DNA from: Acidobacteriota bacterium
GTDB lineage: Bacteria > Acidobacteriota > Blastocatellia > Pyrinomonadales > Pyrinomonadaceae
Length of the DNA: 13,214 nucleotides
NCBI GenBank assembly: GCA_029862725.1
Contig: JAOTWT010000034.1
Location: forward strand, 1-13,214
Reading direction: 5' to 3'
Made by a program: the position numbers and the translations under genes
The notes under the pieces: model-generated
What the model was told of the DNA's origin: nothing
The model's input: only the letters and a program-made list of their open reading frames with translations
Database searches by the model: none
Part shown: positions 1 to 5,973 of the stretch, piece after piece
Layout of the letters: every line of letters starts with the position of its first letter
Position numbering within the stretch: position 1 is the stretch's first letter

Positions 1-365
1 GCAATGGTCGGATTCGCGATTTCGAATTCGGTAACCCCACCCGTGGCAAAGGAATCGGGATTGGTCTGATTGGCATTAACATCGAGCGGCGTGGACTGTC
101 CATCGGCGACAATTGTCTGGGGATCGGTCCCGATCGAAGCGGTCAGACCGTCTCCCCTGAATCCCTGATAAGAAACCACATTGGTCCAATCGTTATCGAC
201 AGTTACCTGAGTGGTGTCATTCCAGTCCTGGATCAATGGCGCGCCGCCAAACAGCTCCGAGTAGTAGTTGTTTGCCGAAACCTTTCGTTCGGTGAACGGC
301 GTCAAGAGGAGTGCGGCCAATACGAAGAGAAAGGCCGGCAATCTTAGAATCCTAGAAACATGCAT
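1..365 (-). CDS. Exported protein of unknown function, N-terminal part (runs off left edge)
   Basis: This is an open frame of 121 codons without a stop that continues past base 1, so only the N-terminus is present. The start is the ATG at 365-363, chosen because an AGGAG ribosome binding site (plus-strand ctcct at 372-376) lies six bases upstream. The N-terminus is a clear Sec signal peptide: Arg residues, a hydrophobic core from about residue 9 to 24 (PAFLFVLAALLLTPF), and a likely cleavage after VSA at residue 31. The mature part is rich in Asn, Thr, Asp and Gly, with segments such as DWNDTTQVTVDNDW and FRGDGLTASIGTDPQT. This suggests a beta-rich extracellular domain. From memory, similar N-terminal stretches occur in large exported proteins of Acidobacteriota, but I cannot assign a family or activity. 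Export is well supported; function is unknown. Confidence 0.75.
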   Translation of the reverse strand, partial: MHVSRILRLPAFLFVLAALLLTPFTERKVSANNYYSELFGGAPLIQDWNDTTQVTVDNDWTNVVSYQGFRGDGLTASIGTDPQTIVADGQSTPLDVNANQTNPDSFATGGVTEFEIANPTI

Positions 366-379
366 ACTTTGCTCCTGCA

Positions 380-451
380 GCGTTTGCGTGTATCCGTACT
401 CCCCGCGTTCTGAAACTCGGACGGATTTCGCAACGCCAACTAAAAAGTTGG
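380..451 (-). ncRNA. Candidate structured 5' leader (nested hairpin plus adjacent hairpin)
   Basis: Read on the minus strand, directly before the ribosome binding site of the gene starting at 365, two helices lie side by side. The first is CCAACT-TTTT-AGTTGG (436-451). The second is long and nested. Its outer stem is GCGTTGCG (429-436) with CGCAAACGC (380-388), with one bulged A. Its inner stem is ATCCGT (421-426) with ACGGAT (392-397), closing a loop of 23 bases. One base (436) would be shared, so the helices abut. The right arm ends four bases short of the AGGAG element, so folding could affect ribosome access. This architecture suits a riboswitch or other cis-regulatory leader, but I could not match it to a known class. 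Pairing is seen; regulation is inferred. Confidence 0.4.
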
Positions 452-578
452 TAGTCGTTACTAGAGAAGACGGTTAATATCGGCCAATTCCCGGTTTTTT
501 TTGGTAGTTCGAGCCAAAAGCAGGATGATATCGATCCGTATCCTTGCAAAGACTATTCTGATTGTTTGGGGTGCTATT

Positions 579-606
579 AAGATAACACAATCACATTATT
601 TGTAAA
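579..606 (-). promoter_or_regulatory. Candidate promoter for the left-edge exported gene
   Basis: On the minus strand TTTACA (601-606, one mismatch to TTGACA) is followed after 16 bases by TATCTT (579-584). Both lie inside the most AT-rich stretch of the intergenic region (about 570-620). Transcription from here would give a leader of about 200 bases that includes the hairpins at 380-451. Pattern match only. Confidence 0.3.
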
Positions 607-780
607 GTTAATTGAGTCAGGTGTTTAAGCAACGCAAGACGGCAACTGAAAGGCGATCGGGACTCCGCCGGGTTGCACGGAACGCGGGATAGCCCTCGTC
701 CCTCCCAAGTTGCTTCTTTGCGCGGTATTCGGCAGGAATCTAACGGTATCTCGCGGCCTGTTTCGAAAGGGTTCGTTAGC

Positions 781-814
781 TTGCCTATTGGAAGTTAGCC
801 GTGATAAGTTTATC
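781..814 (+). promoter_or_regulatory. Candidate promoter/operator before the BMC shell gene
   Basis: TTGCCT (781-786) and GATAAG (803-808) are 16 bases apart and give a weak sigma-70-like pair. The second box lies within the near-palindrome GATAA-GT-TTATC (803-814), which could be a repressor site covering the -10 region. The shell gene itself has a GAGG ribosome binding site eight bases before its ATG. Neither promoter nor operator is shown by anything beyond this pattern. Confidence 0.25.
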
Positions 815-869
815 CCTCATCTGGGCTAAATATTACGGACACAAAATTGATTAAAGTGAGGAATCTCTA

Positions 870-1205
870 ATGACTCTCGAAGCACTTGGGATGGTTGAAA
901 CGAAAGGATTTGTAGGCGCCGTCGAGGCCGCCGACGCGATGGTTAAAGCCGCAAATGTCACGTTGATCGGAAAAGAGTATATCGGGGCAGGGTACGTCAC
1001 GATCTTTGTCCGTGGTGACGTCGGTGCGGTAAAGGCCGCGACCGATGCCGGTGCTGCTGCCGCCCGGCGCGTTGGGGAGTTGATCAGCGTGCACGTCATT
1101 CCGCGTCCCCACAGCGAGGTCGAAGACGTTTTACCCGGGAAGGGTGTCGCCAACGGAAAATCGGTCAGGGCCGGTGCGGCGAAATCGAGCGGCAAGACGA
1201 AATAG
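870..1205 (+). CDS. Bacterial microcompartment hexameric shell protein (BMC-H, EutM/PduA-like)
   Basis: This 111-residue protein has a single BMC domain spanning about residues 3-85. Such proteins form the hexagonal tiles of microcompartment shells, and the central pore passes small metabolites. The family signature is plain: EALGMVETKGFVGAVEAADAM at the N-terminus, VRGDVGAVKAATDAGAAAA in the middle and VHVIPRPH at residues 74-81. The lysine at 26 and arginine at 79 correspond to the hexamer-hexamer edge residues of PduA/EutM. The pore loop, usually KIGSG, reads YIGAG at 37-41, which replaces both the lysine and the pore serine. A basic Gly/Ala/Lys tail of about 22 residues (90-111) extends beyond the usual length of about 95 residues. 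The aldehyde dehydrogenase gene follows after 35 bases, consistent with one operon. The shell role is very secure; the cargo and substrate are not determined by this gene. Confidence 0.95.
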   Translation: MTLEALGMVETKGFVGAVEAADAMVKAANVTLIGKEYIGAGYVTIFVRGDVGAVKAATDAGAAAARRVGELISVHVIPRPHSEVEDVLPGKGVANGKSVRAGAAKSSGKTK

Positions 1206-1240
1206 CGATTGATTTTTTGGCGTAATACGCGGCAATTCCG

Positions 1241-2914
1241 ATGGCTCATAAGGATTTGATTTCACAACAGTCTGCGCGAGATGCGGTAGAAGCGGCGCAT
1301 GTCGCTTTCCAGACTGTGATGCGGTTTGACCAGACCAAGATCGATTCGATCTGCGCTGCGATGGCCGAAGCCGCATTGCGGGAATCTGCCGCGCTCGGAA
1401 AACAAGCCGCAGACGAGACAGGCTTCGGCAATGCAGCCGACAAGCGTGAAAAGAACAGGTTTGCTTCGGAAGACGTCTGGAATTATTTCCGCGGTTTGAA
1501 GACGGTCGGCATTATCGGAAACTCCGACGGGATCGTTGAGATCGCATCGCCGAGAGGGGTTGTGGCTGCAATAATCCCCTCGACCAATCCTACCTCGACA
1601 GCGATTTTTAAGATCATAATCGCTGTAAAATCCCGGAATACCATCGTGCTCTCCCCGCACCCTTCGGCTGCAAAGTGCATTGCGGAATCGGCGCGCATAA
1701 TGAAGGAAGCAGGAATCCGGCACGGTCTTCCCGAAGATGCGATCCAGTGTCTCACTGAATCGACGATCGAAGGAACGGAAGCTTTAATGAAGCACCGCAA
1801 AACGGCCGTGATCCTCGCGACAGGAGGAATCGGTCTTGTGCGGGCGGCCTATTCGTCGGGGAAGCCCGCATTTGGAGTAGGTCCGGGAAACGTCCCCGTT
1901 TTTATCGAGCGCTCTGCGGACGTTTCTAAAGCGGCGGCCGATATCCTGACCGGCACATGTTTTGACAACGGAACAATTTGCGCTTCAGAGCAATCTGTCG
2001 TTGTAGATGCCCCGATCGAAGCGGATGCGAGAAAACAATTCGAGCTCCAGGGCGGTCATTTTCTGAACCGTGAGGAGGCCGACCGTGTGGTCAAGGTGCT
2101 CGTCAACTCCGAAGGGAAGCTGAACCCGGGTATCGTCGGAAAATCGGCCTCGTACATAGCTCAACTCGCCGGTGTTCAGCTGCCTGAAGGAAAGAGATGT
2201 CTCATCGCCGATTGCGAAGGTGTCGGGCGGGAATATCCCTGGTCTGTAGAGAAGCTCTCGCCGACGCTGGCGTTTTTTGTTGCGGATGGGCTTAAAGCGG
2301 GTGCCGACCTTTGCGAAAAGATTCTTCGTTTTGGAGGTATGGGACACACGGCTGGTATGCACACAGGTAACCGCGACGCCGCGATCGAATACGGCGAGCA
2401 GATGCCGGCCGCGCGGATTGTCATAAACTCACCTACAACGCACGGTGCCATTGGCTTTTCGACCGATCTGCCTCCCTCGATGACACTGGGTTGCGGTTCC
2501 TGGGGCGGAAATGTCACATCCGATAATGTTTCGCCGCATCACCTGATGGATATAAAAAGGGTCGCGTTCGAGACAAAGCCCGTGAACAGTGCGCTGGAAG
2601 GCGGAATGCGGACCACCCGTGATTCGAAAGATGTTGGCCGTGCCGAGATCGCTGCTTTAGTAGACAGTTTTCTGAGCCAAAAACTGGCGAATGAGGATGC
2701 GGCAACACCGGCGCCAAAACAGGCACCGGCGACCGTAATCCATCATGTAACTTCGAAAACGGAGGTCGAAATAATAGCCGTAGATTTCGTAAGTGAGTCT
2801 GATGTCAGGGACGCAGTAAACGAAAACCGGAAGATTTATATAAACGCTAAGACAATTGTGACCCCTGCGGCACGGGACCTTGGGACAGAAAAAGAGGTTA
2901 TTGTTGAAGTATGA
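1241..2914 (+). CDS. CoA-acylating aldehyde dehydrogenase (EutE/PduP/AdhE-N type) with C-terminal extension
   Basis: This enzyme should oxidise an aldehyde to acyl-CoA with NAD+ and CoA (or the reverse), probably inside a microcompartment. Residues 1-448 are the ALDH domain and closely follow the AdhE/EutE pattern: IIPSTNPTSTAIFK at 111-124, ATGGIGLVRAAYSSGKPAFG at 193-212, GVGPGN at 212-217, FDNGTICASEQ at 241-251 with catalytic Cys247, and GSWGGNVTSDNVSP at 419-432. At 557 residues it is about 90 longer than typical EutE. The extra part has an amphipathic helix-like stretch (about 466-482, EIAALVDSFLSQKL), an Ala/Pro linker (485-497) and a small domain (about 500-557) ending in IYINAKTIVTPAARDL. 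That ending resembles the N-terminus of EutT. The N-terminus lacks the usual EutE encapsulation helix. No strong ribosome binding site is visible. Aldehyde specificity cannot be read from the sequence. Confidence 0.93.
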   Translation: MAHKDLISQQSARDAVEAAHVAFQTVMRFDQTKIDSICAAMAEAALRESAALGKQAADETGFGNAADKREKNRFASEDVWNYFRGLKTVGIIGNSDGIVEIASPRGVVAAIIPSTNPTSTAIFKIIIAVKSRNTIVLSPHPSAAKCIAESARIMKEAGIRHGLPEDAIQCLTESTIEGTEALMKHRKTAVILATGGIGLVRAAYSSGKPAFGVGPGNVPVFIERSADVSKAAADILTGTCFDNGTICASEQSVVVDAPIEADARKQFELQGGHFLNREEADRVVKVLVNSEGKLNPGIVGKSASYIAQLAGVQLPEGKRCLIADCEGVGREYPWSVEKLSPTLAFFVADGLKAGADLCEKILRFGGMGHTAGMHTGNRDAAIEYGEQMPAARIVINSPTTHGAIGFSTDLPPSMTLGCGSWGGNVTSDNVSPHHLMDIKRVAFETKPVNSALEGGMRTTRDSKDVGRAEIAALVDSFLSQKLANEDAATPAPKQAPATVIHHVTSKTEVEIIAVDFVSESDVRDAVNENRKIYINAKTIVTPAARDLGTEKEVIVEV

Positions 2915-2939
2915 CTTACCCCCTGGATTATCTTACCGA

Positions 2940-3560
2940 ATGGCAGAAACGCTTGTAAAAAACCCGACTTGCTCAAAATGCGGCGAAGACGCGCGCCCGC
3001 AGGCGCTGTTTTGTCATGCGTGCGGCGGCGAGATTATTGATCTGCCGCAAGATGAAAAGGGAAGCGTGAGTGCGGCCTGGTTCAGGGAAGAGATTGTCGA
3101 GGTTCCGGATACGAAGGCTGAAAATTCCGTTGCGGCAGGGGAGATGCAACGTTCGGACGAAGGGGACAGCCCGGCCGTTGAAGATTTATCCGCCGAAGTG
3201 GAGTTGCGGTCCGATGCGAATGGTTCTGTGGAGAAAGAGGATCCGGATGCCGGAAAAGAGGATAACGAGGAGGGACAGGCCGAAGAAAAACGAGTCGAGG
3301 AAGAAGGAGCTGCTGAAGCCGAGTCGCCGGGTAGTGTAAGAATCAGGAGAAAGTACGTAGCGGACCGGTCGTCGGATAAACAGGTGAAGTTGAAAACCGC
3401 ATCCGATCTTCGGAGGAGGCCTAAATCAGTCCATGCAAAAAGGGTGGAAGTGGTGTGGGAAGAGAATTCCGGTTCGCCGAATGTCCTTTTTCTGGCTGTC
3501 GGCCTTCTGATCGCGACGGTAGCAGGAGTGCTGCTGCTTCTCGCTTACTATTTGAAGTAA
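2940..3560 (+). CDS. Zinc-ribbon protein with acidic middle and C-terminal membrane anchor
   Basis: I chose the ATG at 2940, giving 206 residues. Upstream TTG codons (2880, 2901, 2904) would overlap the dehydrogenase gene and add an unrelated stretch. An N-terminal zinc ribbon is formed by Cys11, Cys14, Cys25 and Cys28 (CSKCG and CHACG). Residues 36-130 are low-complexity and strongly acidic, rich in Glu, Asp and Ala. Residues 133-170 are basic and rich in Arg and Lys. A single hydrophobic helix at 181-203 (NVLFLAVGLLIATVAGVLLLLAYY) ends three residues from the C-terminus, so the protein should be tail-anchored with its zinc ribbon in the cytoplasm. It follows the dehydrogenase by 25 bases, suggesting co-transcription. 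I do not know a BMC component of this form, and the function is unknown. The ribosome binding site is weak. Confidence 0.75.
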   Translation: MAETLVKNPTCSKCGEDARPQALFCHACGGEIIDLPQDEKGSVSAAWFREEIVEVPDTKAENSVAAGEMQRSDEGDSPAVEDLSAEVELRSDANGSVEKEDPDAGKEDNEEGQAEEKRVEEEGAAEAESPGSVRIRRKYVADRSSDKQVKLKTASDLRRRPKSVHAKRVEVVWEENSGSPNVLFLAVGLLIATVAGVLLLLAYYLK

Positions 3561-3587
3561 GTATTCGCGAATCCCCGTATTTCGTTG

Positions 3588-3615
3588 ATTGCCCCAATTT
3601 GAAATTGGCGGCAAT
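3588..3615. terminator. Hairpin between convergent genes, probable shared terminator
   Basis: ATTGCC (3588-3593) pairs with GGCAAT (3610-3615), and CCAATT (3594-3599) pairs with AATTGG (3603-3608). This gives a 12-pair stem with one bulged C (3609) and a three-base loop. It sits in the 87 bases between the stops of the zinc-ribbon gene and the VWA gene, where both transcripts converge. The T-tract after it is short on either strand, so it is not a textbook intrinsic terminator. Confidence 0.55.
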
Positions 3616-3647
3616 TTATAGAACGGGAAAGAAGACAGACAAACACG

Positions 3648-4733
3648 TCATTGATTGGATTTCTTAATCGCGGGTTTGAGGGACGGTTCCTGCACGGCGA
3701 CCCGGCCGGTGCGCGTGAGTGCAATCCGTTTTTCTTTTGAAGGTCCATCTTTAACAACGACCTTGATGTTTCTAAACGAGCCGTCGAGCCTGTCGTTCGT
3801 AGGGATGTACCCAATTGAATACTGAGTCCGCAATTCTTTTGCGATATCAATGGCGATGCTCTCTAACTCTGAGAGCGCGTTCGGGAAATAAACCTTGCCG
3901 CCGGTATCTTCCGCCAATGTCGTCAGAAATGCTTTGGCCTTTTTCTGCGGGCTCTTCGAAATCAGTCCGCCTTTGCTGTCGAGACCCTTTACAAACCCGA
4001 TCACATAGATCTGGACATTTGTTTCACGAAGGAGTTCATATAGCTGTTTTTCGGTGTAGACGCTGTCGCGGTCCTCACCATCCGTTACAAGGATCAATGC
4101 CCTTCGTTTTGCGTCATTTCTGACTTTCTCGTACTCATTGACGCGGTCCGCGGCCAGATACACGGCATCGATGATAGCGGTTTGCCCGCCCTCTATATAC
4201 AAATTATCCAGTGCATCCATGAGATCTTCTTTCTCGGACGTAAAATCCTGCTCAAGCATGATCTTGTCCGAGCTGACAAATCGAATGATGCTGGTTTCGT
4301 CGTTGGGGCGGTTTGTCTGGATTATCGTCTTACCGGCATCGATCACGTCCTCGAGCTGTTCCCGGAGCGAACCGGAATTATCAATGACGAGGGTATAATT
4401 CGTCGGGACCTCGGATGTCGAAAAAAATCCGATCGGCTGGAGCACACGATCTTCATAAACTTCGAAATCAGACTGCAGGAGATTCGCGATCGACTTGTTA
4501 TTACGATCCACGACCCGCACATTCAGGTTTACAAGCTCGGTATCGATAACGATTTCTCCATCGCTTTCGACGATCAGAGGCGGAGGGGTCGCGATCACAG
4601 GAGGTGTCGGCGCCGGCGAGGCCGTTGAACCATCGTTTGTTTGCGCCGCAGCAGTGAAAAGGGCCGTGAACGCAAACAACGCTCCGGCACCGATCGTTAT
4701 TAATACCGCAAGATATAGACGGGTCTTGTACAT
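3648..4733 (-). CDS. Exported VWA-domain protein (VWFA-related acidobacterial type), copy 1
   Basis: With the ATG at 4733 the product has 361 residues. A TTG at 4751 would add six residues and neither start has a clear ribosome binding site. A signal peptide covers residues 1 to about 30 (hydrophobic core LYLAVLITIGAGALFAFTALF, then AAAQ), followed by a Pro/Thr/Ser linker. A small beta domain (about 59-105, EIVIDTELVNLNVRVVDRNN) precedes the von Willebrand factor A domain (about 113-300). The MIDAS metal site is complete: DNSGS at 118-122, Thr185 in GGQTAIIDA and Asp218 in VTDGED. The motif LRTQYSIGYIPT near 301-312 is typical of the acidobacterial family. Such proteins bind ligands outside the inner membrane, but specific roles are mostly unknown. 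It lies 32 bases downstream of a paralogue, presumably in one transcript. Confidence 0.88.
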   Translation of the reverse strand: MYKTRLYLAVLITIGAGALFAFTALFTAAAQTNDGSTASPAPTPPVIATPPPLIVESDGEIVIDTELVNLNVRVVDRNNKSIANLLQSDFEVYEDRVLQPIGFFSTSEVPTNYTLVIDNSGSLREQLEDVIDAGKTIIQTNRPNDETSIIRFVSSDKIMLEQDFTSEKEDLMDALDNLYIEGGQTAIIDAVYLAADRVNEYEKVRNDAKRRALILVTDGEDRDSVYTEKQLYELLRETNVQIYVIGFVKGLDSKGGLISKSPQKKAKAFLTTLAEDTGGKVYFPNALSELESIAIDIAKELRTQYSIGYIPTNDRLDGSFRNIKVVVKDGPSKEKRIALTRTGRVAVQEPSLKPAIKKSNQ

Positions 4734-4765
4734 AATTGGATTAAAGTTCAAAAGGGCTTCAAATT

Positions 4766-5752
4766 CTATTTAACATTCGGCGTAGCATAATAGCCGCTAC
4801 GATATCTGACGGTTAGACGCCCCAATCCACTTACGCGTTTGACCTTAACTTTTACTTTTCTCCAATCACCATTCGGGGAAAAATCTTCCGGAGTGTAACC
4901 TATTGAATACTGGTGCCTTAGCTCGAGGGCTATTCGCTCAAATATTTCATCCATTTCCACTTCGGAAGTCGGATAAAATGATTTGCCGCCGGTCACACTC
5001 GACAGCTCATCGAGAAATGCCTGGCCCTGCATCCCCTCAATCGAAGAAGAATCGCGAAGATCCATGATCCCAACTGAATAAATCACAACATCTGATTCCT
5101 TCATCAGGCGCCGGACTTCCTTGAAGTTGTAACGCGAAGCATTGTCCTGTCCGTCACTGATGATCAACAGCGCTTTTTTCTGGTGTGTTCCGCGGGTGAC
5201 TCTTTCGACTCCCAGATAACACGCGTCATAGAGTGCCGTATTGTGTTTTGGTTCGACGAGCGTCAGGCGGTTTAACACGGCCTCGCCGTCGCGCGTCCTG
5301 TCCATCAGCAACTGCGCGCGTTTATTAAACGCTATCAGATAATACTCGTCGCGGGGATGGCTTGTATTGATGAAGCGCGCGAGGGCATTTCGTGCCTTCG
5401 AAATCTTACCGCCGTCCATCGAGCCGGAGACGTCAAAAAGGATCCCGATCGACACCGGCGCGTCGGTATCACTAAAAAACGTGATATTTTGCCTTGTTTT
5501 TTCGTCCCAGACGGTGAAAGCGTCCTTCTCCAGGCCGGATACAAATCGGCCGTACGAATCCGTCACCGTAAGCGTAAGCGTCACGAGATCGGTGTCGATC
5601 TCGATTCGATCGGCCTTTTTATCCCCCTGCTTTGGCGGGGTCGGCGAAACTACCTGGGGATAAACCGACAATGCACCCAGGGCGATCAGAAAAAACACCA
5701 AAACCGATCGGCCCATCACCACGTGCCGACCAATTAATACCTCTAAAGTCAT
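4766..5752 (-). CDS. Exported VWA-domain protein (VWFA-related acidobacterial type), copy 2
   Basis: The ATG at 5752 is preferred because GGAG lies five bases upstream. A GTG at 5776 would lengthen the protein by eight residues. The product has 328 residues. A hydrophobic export signal or anchor is at about 14-30 (GRSVLVFFLIALGALSV), which could also be read from an internal Met at residue 13. The beta domain (IEIDTDLVTLTLTVTD, 50-65) and VWA domain (about 100-285) match the neighbouring paralogue. MIDAS residues are DVSGS at 107-111, Thr172 in HNTALYDA and Asp200 in ISDGQD. The family motif LRHQYSIGYTPEDF occurs at about 278-291. The two genes look like an old tandem duplication: the domain order is the same, but residues between motifs differ widely. 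The gene is divergent from the secretion operon. Family assignment is secure; function is unknown. Confidence 0.88.
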   Translation of the reverse strand: MTLEVLIGRHVVMGRSVLVFFLIALGALSVYPQVVSPTPPKQGDKKADRIEIDTDLVTLTLTVTDSYGRFVSGLEKDAFTVWDEKTRQNITFFSDTDAPVSIGILFDVSGSMDGGKISKARNALARFINTSHPRDEYYLIAFNKRAQLLMDRTRDGEAVLNRLTLVEPKHNTALYDACYLGVERVTRGTHQKKALLIISDGQDNASRYNFKEVRRLMKESDVVIYSVGIMDLRDSSSIEGMQGQAFLDELSSVTGGKSFYPTSEVEMDEIFERIALELRHQYSIGYTPEDFSPNGDWRKVKVKVKRVSGLGRLTVRYRSGYYATPNVK

Positions 5753-5779
5753 AAATTCTCCGGATAGACCTTTCACACC

Positions 5780-5808
5780 ATATTAAGGAACCTTCATTAC
5801 CTATGCAA
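5780..5808 (-). promoter_or_regulatory. Candidate promoter for the VWA gene pair
   Basis: On the minus strand TTGCAT (5803-5808) is followed after 17 bases by TAATAT (5780-5785). A start point near 5773 would leave a short leader of about 20 bases with the GGAG ribosome binding site. The match to sigma-70 boxes is moderate. Confidence 0.35.
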
Positions 5809-5905
5809 GATTTATTTTTTGATGTGGTAAAGACGATATTCGTTGTTTGGGTCAAATCATTCCCCGAAAAAGGGATTGAGCGCAACTTTTGCGACGCGTA
5901 AAGCG

Positions 5906-5914
5906 TGGTATAAT
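5906..5914 (+). promoter_or_regulatory. Extended -10 promoter of the secretion/pilus operon
   Basis: A perfect TATAAT lies at 5909-5914, preceded by TGG at 5906-5908, which makes an extended -10 element. No good -35 box occurs at 16-18 bases; the nearest TTG-type hexamer (TTGCGA, 5889-5894) is only 14 bases away. Extended -10 promoters can work without a -35. The start point would be near 5921, giving a leader of about 50 bases before the gspF-like gene. Confidence 0.5.
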
Positions 5915-5973
5915 TCTGAGTTTGAATCACCTGTTGGCCCCGGGCCAATTACTGCGGAATACAAAAATACGGA

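Larger units (their letters stand above)
366..869. other. Divergent intergenic region, about 500 bases, no gene seen
   Basis: No convincing coding frame, tRNA or mobile-element end is visible between the divergent start codons at 365 and 870. The left third holds the hairpin leader and an AT-rich promoter-like stretch belonging to the minus-strand gene. The right part holds inverted repeats: CTAACG (740-745) with CGTTAG (774-779), TTAGCC (795-800) with GGCTAA (824-829), and the near-palindrome GATAAGTTTATC at 803-814. I looked for a B12-box, which a cobalamin riboswitch ahead of a BMC locus might show, and saw none. The segment from about 640 to 740 is GC-rich and otherwise unexplained. Confidence 0.6.

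Noticed and set aside
268..477. Plus-strand frame of 69 codons at the left end
   Set aside because: It runs antisense to the signal peptide and leader of the exported gene and has no coding character.
366..869. Cobalamin riboswitch ahead of the BMC genes
   Set aside because: No B12-box or matching conserved core was found on either strand of the intergenic region.
2880..2939. Upstream TTG starts for the zinc-ribbon gene
   Set aside because: They overlap the dehydrogenase gene and add a stretch unrelated to the zinc ribbon. The ATG at 2940 places the first CxxC at residue 11, as expected for such proteins.
2911..2958. Fifteen-codon frame starting at the ATGA overlap with the dehydrogenase stop
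   Set aside because: It is very short, has no ribosome binding site of its own and overlaps the start of the next gene in another frame; chance is the simplest explanation.
4182..4628. Plus-strand frame of 148 codons across the first VWA gene
   Set aside because: It lies opposite the conserved VWA domain and ends in a run of Arg/Gly codons from the Pro/Thr linker; there is no ribosome binding site or family signal.
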